From Crocinitomix catalasitica ATCC 23190 (GTDB lineage Bacteria > Bacteroidota > Bacteroidia > Flavobacteriales_D > Crocinitomicaceae), in the NCBI RefSeq assembly GCF_000621625.1, contig NZ_JHXV01000024.1, positions 1 through 64,000 of the forward strand: a stretch of DNA of 64,000 nucleotides, given 5' to 3'. Below the pieces are notes generated by a model. The model saw only the letters and a list, made by a program, of their open reading frames with translations. It had not been told where the DNA came from and searched no databases. The translations under genes were made by a program, and so were the position numbers. Below are positions 53,393-63,004 of the stretch, piece by piece; position 1 is the first letter of the stretch, and each line of letters starts with the position of its first letter.

Positions 53393-54610
53393 ATGATACC
53401 TTTTTCGCCACCTAGAATGGACCAAGTAACCGTTGATGAAGTAAGTAAAGTTTTACTTTCAGGATGGATTACTACGGGCCCAAGAACGAAGTTGTTTGAA
53501 GAGAAAATTTCTGAATATGTAGGTTGTCGAAAAACAATATGTCTAAATTCTGCAACGGCCGGAATGGAATTAGTTCTACGTTGGTTTGGAGTGAAAGCAG
53601 GAGACGAAGTGATCATTCCAGCTTACACCTATTGTGCAACTGCGAATGTAGTTTTGCATTGTGGTGCTATACCGGTCATGGTTGATGTTGATGAGAAAGA
53701 TTTTAATATCTCCGTAGCAGCCATTCGTTCGAAAATAACATCGAAAACAAAAGCTATTATACCTGTTGATATTTCAGGGTTACCCTGTGATTATGATGCG
53801 ATCAATAGTTTGGTAAGAGAATCGTCTATTCAGGCGTTATTTACACCAGCTACTGATGAACAGAAAACATTAGGACGAATAATGGTGATGGCAGATGCAG
53901 CACATAGTGTTGGTTCGTCTTATAAAGGAAAGAAACAAGGTAGTGTAACTGATGTTGCAGTATTTTCATTTCATGCCGTAAAGAACTTAACAACCGCTGA
54001 AGGTGGTGCTGTTTGTATGAATTTTCCAGATCGATTAGATACAGATGAAATTTACAAGAAATTAAATACAAAATCTTTACATGGTCAAAGTAAAGATGCT
54101 TTAGCGAAAACCCAAGGAAATGGTAGCGCTTGGAGATATGATGTCGTTGAACCAGGTTATAAGTGTAATATGATGGATATTCAAGCTGCAATCGGTTTGG
54201 TTGAACTGGATAGATATGATGACAACCTAAATAGACGTAAAGATATTTTCGCACATTATACGAATGCTTTTAGTTCGCATAACTGGGCGATTTTGCCTAC
54301 TTATTTAAATGATGAAAAGGAATCGTCTTATCATCTTTATATGATAAGAATAAAAGGGGCAACAGAAGATCAGCGGGATCAAATAATTCAAGAAATATTC
54401 GCACAGGAAGTAGCAGTTAATGTTCATTTTCAACCATTGCCACTTTTAACCGCATATAAAAATTTAGGTTATAAAATGGAGGATTATCCTGAAGCCTTCA
54501 ATAAATATGCAAATGAGATTTCTTTACCTGTTTATTATGATTTGAATGACGAGCAATTGGAGCAAGTCAGTACTGCGGTAATTAACGCAGTTCATAAAAT
54601 TTTAGGTTAA
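53393..54610 (+). CDS. DegT/DnrJ/EryC1-family sugar aminotransferase
   Basis: A 405-residue PLP enzyme. It shows NSATAGMELVLRWFGVKAGD (52-71), the cofactor D168 in MADAAHSVGSS and the Schiff-base K197 in FSFHAVKNLTTAEGGA. The 'SFHA.KNLTTAEGG' wording is that of UDP-4-amino-4,6-dideoxy-sugar (PseC/PglE/ArnB-like) transaminases that act on 4-keto sugars. A 4-keto donor could be supplied by RfbB (dTDP form) or an unseen UDP-dehydratase. It overlaps the initiating transferase gene by one base, so the sugar may be the first one on the lipid carrier. Confidence 0.85.
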   Translation: MIPFSPPRMDQVTVDEVSKVLLSGWITTGPRTKLFEEKISEYVGCRKTICLNSATAGMELVLRWFGVKAGDEVIIPAYTYCATANVVLHCGAIPVMVDVDEKDFNISVAAIRSKITSKTKAIIPVDISGLPCDYDAINSLVRESSIQALFTPATDEQKTLGRIMVMADAAHSVGSSYKGKKQGSVTDVAVFSFHAVKNLTTAEGGAVCMNFPDRLDTDEIYKKLNTKSLHGQSKDALAKTQGNGSAWRYDVVEPGYKCNMMDIQAAIGLVELDRYDDNLNRRKDIFAHYTNAFSSHNWAILPTYLNDEKESSYHLYMIRIKGATEDQRDQIIQEIFAQEVAVNVHFQPLPLLTAYKNLGYKMEDYPEAFNKYANEISLPVYYDLNDEQLEQVSTAVINAVHKILG

Positions 54611-55206
54611 TGTATTTAGCGCTTAAAAGAGTTTTCGATTTTTGCGCTGCAAGTATTGTACTCATTTTGTTTTTACCAATTGGGCTTTGCTTGGCCTTTT
54701 GGATTTTAAGTGAGAGTAGAGGAGGAGTCTTCTATAAACAAGTGAGAGTTGGTAAAAACGAAGAACACTTCACTTTGTTTAAATTTCGTTCAATGCGAAA
54801 AGATGCAGATCAACTTGGAAAGATTACAGTTGGTGTCGATAACCGTGTTACAAAATCAGGCCGATTCATTCGTAAATATAAATTGGATGAAATCCCGCAA
54901 TTGCTCAATATAATTCTTGGAGATATGAGCGTAGTAGGTCCTCGTCCCGAGGTTCCTGAATATGTGGTCTTATATTCACAAGAGCAAAGACATGTTTTGT
55001 CCGTTAAACCAGGATTGACAGATTATGCGTCATTAAAGTATATCGATGAGCAGGCAATTCTAGGTCAAGCTAGTGATCCGCAAAAAGTATATATTGATCA
55101 AATTATGCCTGAGAAATTAGCTCTCAATCTGTCTTATATAAATGATAGAAGTTTATTGGTTGACTTTAAATTGATTTTTCAAACCATATTTAAAATTTTT
55201 AAATAG
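54610..55206 (+). CDS. Initiating phosphoglycosyltransferase (PglC/WcaJ type)
   Basis: A 198-residue monotopic phosphoglycosyltransferase that puts the first sugar-phosphate on undecaprenyl phosphate. It has an N-terminal reentrant membrane helix (about 10-32), KQVRVGKNEEHFTLFKFRSM, the catalytic Asp-Glu of DEIPQLLNIILGDMSVVGP (about 97-115) with the PRPE loop directly after, and KPGLTDYASLKY. The small size matches PglC rather than the larger WbaP proteins. It is the last gene of the assembly cluster, followed by an AT-rich hairpin (55201-55226). Confidence 0.9.
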   Translation: MYLALKRVFDFCAASIVLILFLPIGLCLAFWILSESRGGVFYKQVRVGKNEEHFTLFKFRSMRKDADQLGKITVGVDNRVTKSGRFIRKYKLDEIPQLLNIILGDMSVVGPRPEVPEYVVLYSQEQRHVLSVKPGLTDYASLKYIDEQAILGQASDPQKVYIDQIMPEKLALNLSYINDRSLLVDFKLIFQTIFKIFK

Positions 55207-55464
55207 TTTTTATTGTCAAACTATTTAGCTTCGGAATTGAATCTATATTTTCTATTTATCTCTTTAAAATTCTGTTTTTATGCTATTAATTTATTTAATA
55301 GGTCTTAATACTTAATTTAATACGCATTTTTATTTTTTTTAAGAGCTTGACTATTTGTTTGAATAGTAGTCATGTACAGTGTTTTGGTTGTGTGTGTACA
55401 ATCACTTCGTCGATTTAAACTAACCTTTAACCGTATAAAGGCGTATAGGGTAGGTATATATACT

Positions 55465-55472
55465 TACTTTTG
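55465..55472 (+). promoter_or_regulatory. -7 element before the T9SS cargo gene
   Basis: TACTTTTG is an exact TAnnTTTG box 22 bases before the ATG at 55495. The -33 region is not obvious. The preceding 288-base gap (55207-55494) holds only AT-rich DNA and one hairpin that overlaps the previous stop codon. Confidence 0.4.
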
Positions 55473-55494
55473 ATGTGTATAATTGACAAGACTT

Positions 55495-58400
55495 ATGAAA
55501 CATGAAAAAATAATCTTACAAGTTAAGGTGCTATTCATTTCTATTTTACTTCCGTTTTTAGCTAATTCTCAAATAGTTACAATCGGAACGGGTACAAATA
55601 CAAATGATATTGATGAAGCAACTCCAGTTAATATAAGTACAAGATCAGCTGTTTCGTATATTGTTTACACACGTGCTGAATTGTTAGCGGGTGGAGCAAT
55701 CGGTAGTGGCGAAATAAATAAATTGGGCTTTTATGTAACAAATGCGCCAATTTATGATATGCCAAACTATACGATTCAAATGAAACATACATCTGCAACC
55801 AGAGCAAATGGTGTATCAAATGGTGGTTTCACAGATGTAAAAACGATAGACTCATATAGTCCATCAGCGGGTGGTTGGGATATGCATGATCTAGATACAC
55901 CATTTGATTGGAATGGTTCAGATAATATTGTGATTCGTATTTGTTGGAGTCAAATTCCTGCTGGTTCAAACAATTCAGGTCAACTTAGAATAAATACATC
56001 AACAAGAGGTTATAGATACCGTGCATTTACGTTTTTTTACGATGCATGTAGATATAATCCTAATACAAATAGAAATTACAAGCCACATATTCGATTTGTA
56101 TTTCAAGATGAAACAGAGTGGACAGGTTCGGTTAGTACAAATTGGTTTTCGAATGATAATTGGACAGCAGGTGTTCCAGAAGCTGAAATGAATGTGAATA
56201 TTCCTGTTTCAGCCATACGAAATCCTTTAATTGATGGACTTGCTTATTGTAATAATATTGAGTTAGAGGGAGAGTTAACATTCGCAGCAGGTTCAGAGTT
56301 GGATGTAAATGGTGATTTTGTGAATACAGGACTTATAACTGACTTAGGTGGGACTATCGAGTTTGTAGGACCAGCGACGCATGTTTTTTCAAATTCGGAA
56401 CCAACTGATTTAGGTTCTGTCCATTTGAATAGTTCGGCTGGACTTATATTTTCTGGTCGCAAGGCAAGTATACATGATGAATTAATAGTTAGTAAAGGCA
56501 TCTTAAATACGAATGATAGCCTAGTGATAAATTCTGACGCAACAGGTACCGGAAGAGTTGCAGCGTTAAAAACAACTTGTACCTATTCAATCTCAATGGA
56601 AGACGCTTATGGAGATAGTTGGAATGGGGGATACTTAGAAGTTTTTGAAGAAGGAGTTCTAATTGGAGTTTTTTCTTGTAAAGACGATGCGTCAATCGGA
56701 ACTTTCGAAATTGTTGGAGGAAATAGTTTTACAATAAATTATACAAGCGGTTCATATGAGAATGATAATTCTTATGAGATTTATGATGAGTCAGCCATTT
56801 TACTGTTTAGTGACGGGCCCACTCCAGATGATGGAGAAGTTTACGGATCGACAGCAACAGGTTGCTCTTTTACGTCTTCAATAATTGGAGATATTACAAT
56901 GGAACGATATATTGATGCGGGAGAAACATATTGGAGATATTTTGCTTCAGCAGTTGAGAACCCAAGAATCGAACAGTATTTAGATGATTTTGTCACTTCA
57001 GGATTTGACGGATCACCATACCCACGTTTTCCTTTTACATCAATTTATTCATATGACGAATCACGAGCGCCTGGCGATGGGTATGTAGCTTGTGTCAGTG
57101 CAGATCAAGTGATAAATGTCGGTCAAGGATATCAAGTATGGTCAGGAGACACAATTACTCACACTGATCCTTTTTTAGTGGATTTAGTTGGGCCTGTTAA
57201 TCAAGGGGATATTACTTTGCCTGTAACCTTTACCGCTTCTGGTAGGGAAGATGAAGATGGTTGGAATATGATTGGTAATCCATATCCGTCCACTATCGAT
57301 TGGGATGCTGAAGGTTGGACTAAAACGAACATGGCAAATGCGACTTATATCCAGGATCCAGACACTCAGTTGTATGCAACGTATGTGGCTGGAGCAAGTG
57401 TTAATGGCGGTTCAAGATATATCGCATCACAACAATCTTTTTGGGTGCATGCTATCGCTGAAGACCCTGAATTGACAATTCGTGAAAGTGTAAAATCAAA
57501 TAATGATGTAAGATTTTTAGCTTCTGAAGAATTGAGTAGAGGTGTTACTGTACAATTGATTCATAATGAAATGATAGATGAAGCGGTGATCAGACATGTG
57601 GATGGCGCAAGTGAGTTGATGGAGCATGAATATGACGCTGAAAAGCTTTGGGGTGGATGGGGTGTTTATCCGCAAGTTTCATTTTATAATTCAGAAGAAA
57701 AAGATCTGATTGTACATTCATTTGACAAAAGTTCGGTAGAATGGTCAATTCCTTTAAGAACTATTGTTTTTGAAAATGGAAATTATGAATTGAAATTTAA
57801 TCATGTATTTGAGTTAGATGTACCTTGTTTACAATTAGAAGATACCTATACAGGAATAAACTATTTAATCGCAGAAGGTGAAAGTTTAAGCTTTGAAATG
57901 TACGATACCACTTATGCGCCAAGATTTTTGCTGCATGTTGGAAAAGATTATACCTATTCTCAGACCAATGTAAAGTGTTTTGGTGATGATAATGGAGCTA
58001 TTAATATCGATTTAGATAGAGAATCAGTTACGTATCGAATAGAATCAGATACGTATTTAGATTCAAATTCTGTTGCTGGAAATCCATTATTAATTGCTGA
58101 TCTTAATGCTGGATCATATACAATCCAAATATTAGATATTGATGATTTATGTGGGAATAATGAGTTTTCATTTACAATCAGAGAACCTGAAAATGTTAAA
58201 ATTGAAGCAGATTTGAAAGATGTTTCATTTGGGGTAGACGGCGCAATTGAAATAGAAGTAACTGGAGGAACAGTTCCTTATCATTTTAGTTGGTCCAACG
58301 GTGAAGCAAGTCAAAACATCTATGACTTAACGTCTGGTGAATATGCAATAACAATTTTGGATGCGAATGATTGTGTGTTTGATTCTAGCTTTTCTTTAGT

Positions 58401-58665
58401 GAGTAACCTTTCTGTCGACAATGAAGTATCGACTAATTTAAAAGGTTTTTATGCTCCTTTGTCAAAGCAATTTATCATTGAAAATGAAGGTGAAATCGAA
58501 GGGATGGGAATAATCAATTTATATGGTGTTAATGGACAACTAATTCAAGTATATGAAACGAATAGTGCTAATGTTGCTATAGATTTAAATTCTATTGCTT
58601 CAAGTGGAGTATATTTCATTCAGATTCCTGCGCATGAAGTTAGTTTCAAATTCTATATCCCTTAA
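55495..58665 (+). CDS. Large T9SS-secreted surface protein with SprB repeats
   Basis: A 1056-residue protein from ATG 55495; an upstream TTG at 55483 is in frame but only extends the signal peptide. Signal peptide about 1-26 (FLANSQ). Then a beta-rich N-terminal region; a GSVSTNWFSNDNWTAG domain (about 208-); an inserted CTYSISMEDAYGDSWNGG domain (about 360-); two SprB-type modules (about 825-975, with VKCFGDDNGAINIDL and AIEIEVTGGTVPYHFSWSNG); and a C-terminal T9SS type A sorting domain (about 985-1056, ending FYIP). It should be exported through the type IX system and anchored outside. It lies immediately after the glycan cluster. Confidence 0.87.
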   Translation: MKHEKIILQVKVLFISILLPFLANSQIVTIGTGTNTNDIDEATPVNISTRSAVSYIVYTRAELLAGGAIGSGEINKLGFYVTNAPIYDMPNYTIQMKHTSATRANGVSNGGFTDVKTIDSYSPSAGGWDMHDLDTPFDWNGSDNIVIRICWSQIPAGSNNSGQLRINTSTRGYRYRAFTFFYDACRYNPNTNRNYKPHIRFVFQDETEWTGSVSTNWFSNDNWTAGVPEAEMNVNIPVSAIRNPLIDGLAYCNNIELEGELTFAAGSELDVNGDFVNTGLITDLGGTIEFVGPATHVFSNSEPTDLGSVHLNSSAGLIFSGRKASIHDELIVSKGILNTNDSLVINSDATGTGRVAALKTTCTYSISMEDAYGDSWNGGYLEVFEEGVLIGVFSCKDDASIGTFEIVGGNSFTINYTSGSYENDNSYEIYDESAILLFSDGPTPDDGEVYGSTATGCSFTSSIIGDITMERYIDAGETYWRYFASAVENPRIEQYLDDFVTSGFDGSPYPRFPFTSIYSYDESRAPGDGYVACVSADQVINVGQGYQVWSGDTITHTDPFLVDLVGPVNQGDITLPVTFTASGREDEDGWNMIGNPYPSTIDWDAEGWTKTNMANATYIQDPDTQLYATYVAGASVNGGSRYIASQQSFWVHAIAEDPELTIRESVKSNNDVRFLASEELSRGVTVQLIHNEMIDEAVIRHVDGASELMEHEYDAEKLWGGWGVYPQVSFYNSEEKDLIVHSFDKSSVEWSIPLRTIVFENGNYELKFNHVFELDVPCLQLEDTYTGINYLIAEGESLSFEMYDTTYAPRFLLHVGKDYTYSQTNVKCFGDDNGAINIDLDRESVTYRIESDTYLDSNSVAGNPLLIADLNAGSYTIQILDIDDLCGNNEFSFTIREPENVKIEADLKDVSFGVDGAIEIEVTGGTVPYHFSWSNGEASQNIYDLTSGEYAITILDANDCVFDSSFSLVSNLSVDNEVSTNLKGFYAPLSKQFIIENEGEIEGMGIINLYGVNGQLIQVYETNSANVAIDLNSIASSGVYFIQIPAHEVSFKFYIP

Positions 58666-59037
58666 AGAATTATAGTCAATAAAATGAAGGGTGGTTTTAG
58701 ACTTTAATGCCTGTTATACTAGACAGGATAAGATGTTTAGATGCTATTCTTCGGACGCTGGACAATGCCTTCCGAATGTTTGATGTTAACTAGTGAACGA
58801 GAGGATGCATTATTATCCTTTGTTTTTAAGCATTCAAATTCCAACGATAAGGTCAATTCAATATATAAAACCCATAAAAAAAATCCCGACCTAATTAAAG
58901 ATCGGGATTATTATATGTTGTCGTTCCGTTCTATCTTCTTGGAAAACCAAAAAGGAAAAACAGACCGGCTAAAATGTATTGCAATTCTAGTAATAATTAA
59001 TTATTAAATCAAAACTGCAAGCATTTTTTTATGCACA
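58666..59037. other. Gap between cargo gene and groEL
   Basis: There is no credible gene in these 372 bases. CCTGT (58710-58714) and ACAGG (58723-58727) form a small hairpin that may end the cargo transcript. The terminator of the groESL operon is at 58882-58909. An 88-codon frame at 58741-59007 runs through that terminator and lacks protein-like features. Confidence 0.65.
58882..58909 (-). terminator. Terminator downstream of groEL
   Basis: AATCCCGA (58882-58889) pairs with TCGGGATT (58902-58909). On the minus strand the stem is followed by eight Ts, a standard intrinsic terminator for the leftward groES-groEL transcript. It lies about 128 bases beyond the groEL stop, giving a long 3' tail. 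Confidence 0.8.
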
Positions 59038-60687
<1,650 letters not shown>

Positions 60688-60699
60688 TTAAAATAGTTA

Positions 60700-60966
60700 T
60701 TATAAAGTACCATAAATATCTGACTCACGCATAATTAAATACGTTTTACCATCTAATTTAACTTCTGTTCCAGAATATTGACCATACATTACCTTGTCAC
60801 CCTTTTTTAAGGTCATAGGCTCGTCAATTTTGCCTGGACCAACAGCAATTACTTTTCCTTGTAATGGTTTTTCTTTTGCCGTGTCAGGAATAATAATTCC
60901 GCTCGCTGTTTTTTCCTCAGCTGGAGCAGATTCGACAATAACTCTGTCTGCTAATGGTTTTATCAT
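60700..60966 (-). CDS. groS: Co-chaperonin GroES
   Basis: An 88-residue co-chaperonin. It shows [20 protein letters not shown] (4-23, the mobile loop containing KTASGIIIP), [32 protein letters not shown] and the final [11 protein letters not shown]. The size matches GroES, which caps the GroEL ring. It is first of the two-gene operon; a TTGACA-N18-TATTTG promoter candidate lies upstream. No CIRCE repeat is seen. Confidence 0.96.
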   Translation of the reverse strand: MIKPLADRVIVESAPAEEKTASGIIIPDTAKEKPLQGKVIAVGPGKIDEPMTLKKGDKVMYGQYSGTEVKLDGKTYLIMRESDIYGTL

Positions 60967-61018
60967 AATGTTTAGTTTATTATATTAGTTGTTTCCATTA
61001 TCATGTCACAATTTATGC

Positions 61019-61048
61019 CAAATAAATTACGACTTAAATAAGTGTCAA
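61019..61048 (-). promoter_or_regulatory. Candidate promoter of groES-groEL
   Basis: On the minus strand TTGACA (61048-61043), an 18-base spacer and TATTTG (61024-61019) lie 53 bases before the groES ATG. I looked for a CIRCE operator in the same gap and found none. Confidence 0.4.
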
Positions 61049-61082
61049 AATAGCATTCTGAGGCTAATTTGGAGCAAAAAAA

Positions 61083-61109
61083 ATGTCAGTATGCGTGACA
61101 TACTGACAT
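61083..61109 (-). terminator. Strong terminator after secG
   Basis: ATGTCAGTATG (61083-61093) and CATACTGACAT (61099-61109) are perfect 11-base arms around a five-base loop. A/T runs lie on both sides (61076-61116). It lies 21 bases downstream of the secG stop and separates that unit from groES. Confidence 0.9.
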
Positions 61110-61129
61110 TTTTTTTAAGTAATGTATTT

Positions 61130-61471
61130 TTACGGCTGAGGTACTGGTGTATTAGTTGGTAAACCTCCACCTGCAGCAGGTGCGCTATTGTCTACTTCAA
61201 CACTCATTGAATTAGCATCAAATTGATCATCATTAGCTCCAGCTGTAGATTGTCCACCTGAAGCGGCCATAATCAAACATACTGCAGCAATCCCAATCGC
61301 TAAAGTCCATGTTCCTTTCTCTAAAATATCGGTAGCCCTTTTCGCGCCTCCTAATTGAACTGCAGATCCAAATTCTGCATTTAATCCTCCACCCTTAGGG
61401 TTTTGTACAAGGACAAATAATATTAATCCTACACAAGCTAAAAGTACTATTATGGTTAAAAATCCGGCCAT
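61130..61471 (-). CDS. secG: Preprotein translocase subunit SecG
   Basis: A 113-residue protein with two membrane helices (about 3-20 and 52-70) joined by the SecG signature FVLVQNPKGGGLNAEFGS (about 19-36) and RATDILEKGTW. The C-terminal tail after residue 75 is low-complexity (Gly, Ala, Asp, Pro), a variable region in this family. SecG stimulates the SecYE channel. It sits 13 bases after the TPR-like gene and ends in the strong terminator at 61083-61109. Confidence 0.93.
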   Translation of the reverse strand: MAGFLTIIVLLACVGLILFVLVQNPKGGGLNAEFGSAVQLGGAKRATDILEKGTWTLAIGIAAVCLIMAASGGQSTAGANDDQFDANSMSVEVDNSAPAAGGGLPTNTPVPQP

Positions 61472-61484
61472 TTTATTAATTTAT

Positions 61485-62483
61485 TTAATGTATTTCTTGT
61501 TTAATTTTTTCAATTTGACTTGCAAAGAAAGTCTTTTTTTCGGGATATAACAAAATTAATTGCTCATATGCATGAATTGCTTTGCGATAATTTTTCTGAA
61601 TGACGTGTATTTTAGCCAATGTTTCAGTCACTAAATCAGATACCTCTTCAACACTGTTTCTCGCATTTAACGAAGGGTTGTAGAAGTCTTTTGTTGGTCG
61701 GCTTATCGACGGTTCTTCCGCTATAAACTTGTCTAATAATGCCGAAATATCTGTTGATCTTTTTTCTCTTTTTGGACTTTTTTCACGAACATGAACCGGC
61801 TTTTTAACAGAATTAGCCTTTTTGTCTTGCTGTTTTTTTAATTTAAGCCAATCAACAAAACTTAAATCTTTCGCTAAAACTTCAGGTTCAGATTTTTCTG
61901 CTACAATCCGATTATCAGCCTTTTTAGTAATGTTCTTTTTTTCTTGTGGAACAACTTCTATAATTGGCTCTTCTACAATTTTTATCGGTTCAAGTATTGG
62001 ATCAACAACATCTTCAATCTCAGGTGAAAGATCTGACGGTTTATCCAGCTTTTCTGAAGGAATTTCCATATTAGAAATAACTTCCTCAACTGGCATCTCA
62101 TTAATTGTTGGGATATCGATTTCTTCTGAAATGATTGGTGTCTCAATTAATTCAACTTCATCTATTACAACTTGAGCTTCTTCTTCAACTAAAATAGCCG
62201 TTTCTATTGTCTCCTCCGCTACAACTTGAATATCTTTTTCTATCGGAGCCAATTTAATGATAGCATACAACCTTTCTCGATCCATCACATTTGATGCTAC
62301 TTTCTTTAGAGTGGCTTCAAATTTTAAATCATTTTGGTCAGCCAGTAATTTCAAATACAGCAATTGTAAACTGCTCGCATAGGGATATTTTTCAGTTAAC
62401 AATCTTAGTTCTTCCGCAGGTGCTTGAGTAATTTTGCGTGGCTCAGCAATCCAATTTGATATGTCTTCTCCAGAAATCACCAA
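61485..62483 (-). CDS. Conserved protein between lptE and secG, TPR-like C-terminus
   Basis: A 332-residue soluble protein without a signal peptide. Residues about 5-90 are helical (RKITQAPAEELRLLTEKYPY). The middle (about 95-265) is low-complexity: first Glu/Ile/Val/Pro-rich, then Lys/Arg-rich. The last 60 residues look like one tetratricopeptide-type helix pair (LAKIHVIQKNYRKAIHAYEQ). It overlaps lptE by seven bases. The same place in other Bacteroidota often holds a similar gene (general knowledge, not checked). Its role is unknown. Confidence 0.75.
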   Translation of the reverse strand: MVISGEDISNWIAEPRKITQAPAEELRLLTEKYPYASSLQLLYLKLLADQNDLKFEATLKKVASNVMDRERLYAIIKLAPIEKDIQVVAEETIETAILVEEEAQVVIDEVELIETPIISEEIDIPTINEMPVEEVISNMEIPSEKLDKPSDLSPEIEDVVDPILEPIKIVEEPIIEVVPQEKKNITKKADNRIVAEKSEPEVLAKDLSFVDWLKLKKQQDKKANSVKKPVHVREKSPKREKRSTDISALLDKFIAEEPSISRPTKDFYNPSLNARNSVEEVSDLVTETLAKIHVIQKNYRKAIHAYEQLILLYPEKKTFFASQIEKIKQEIH

Positions 62484-62977
62484 TTACTCGTTAAACGGTT
62501 AATAATGTCTTGCGATAACTTCGTATTAATATCTTCTAATAATTCTGCCTCTACAACTGATAAATCATCACTAGAATTATAATTTGAAAACTGACTAAAA
62601 CTAGCTTCAAAACTTTGATCGGGGTTCTTGCTATTAATTACAATAACATCTAAACGTACTGTTAAGCTATTTAACGCAGCAACCTCATTCGATTGAACAG
62701 ATACGGGACTCGTATTATAATAAGTGACTTTACCACTAATGCTAATGTCAGACTTTGTTTGGTTAAGTTTTAATTTCGATCTTGAAATGATAAAGTCTTT
62801 TAAAAAGTCAGCATAGGTGGCACCGTATCCTGCAGGTGCATTTGGTGCGGCTTCTTCAAATAAATCTACGTTGAAGGTTTCAGCATCTATACTTCCGTCA
62901 ACCATCGAATATTTAACCGATACACATCCCAAATTAAAAATGAGAAGTAGGATTAAATATTTAAATGATTTTTGCAT
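62477..62977 (-). CDS. lptE: LPS-assembly lipoprotein LptE
   Basis: A 166-residue lipoprotein (lipobox NLGC, Cys18). The mature part has the Bacteroidota LptE layout: VSVKYSMVDGSIDAETFNVD near the N-terminus, FLKDFIISRSKLKL and ISGKVTYYNTSPVSVQSN, then SLTVRLDVIVI and a C-terminal helix ending INRLTSNW. LptE plugs the LptD barrel that delivers LPS to the outer leaflet. It lies 27 bases after the sigma-54 regulator gene. Confidence 0.88.
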   Translation of the reverse strand: MQKSFKYLILLLIFNLGCVSVKYSMVDGSIDAETFNVDLFEEAAPNAPAGYGATYADFLKDFIISRSKLKLNQTKSDISISGKVTYYNTSPVSVQSNEVAALNSLTVRLDVIVINSKNPDQSFEASFSQFSNYNSSDDLSVVEAELLEDINTKLSQDIINRLTSNW

Positions 62978-63004
62978 AATTATATCAACGTTCGTAAGAT
63001 TCGC

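Noticed and set aside
53850-54254. 134-codon frame antisense to the DegT gene
   Set aside because: The sense frame carries intact PLP-enzyme motifs over this stretch; the antisense peptide has a His/Leu/Tyr-biased composition and no motif.
55201-55226. AAATAGTTT/AAACTATTT hairpin as terminator of the glycan cluster
   Set aside because: It is AT-only, overlaps the stop codon and has no T-run; noted but not supported as a terminator.
58741-59007. 88-codon plus-strand frame after the cargo gene
   Set aside because: It runs straight through the groEL terminator hairpin (58882-58909), has no recognisable domain and no promoter; chance frame.
61019-61075. CIRCE operator before groES
   Set aside because: I looked for the TTAGCACTC-N9-GAGTGCTAA pattern in the gap and found no match; only a promoter-like pair was kept.
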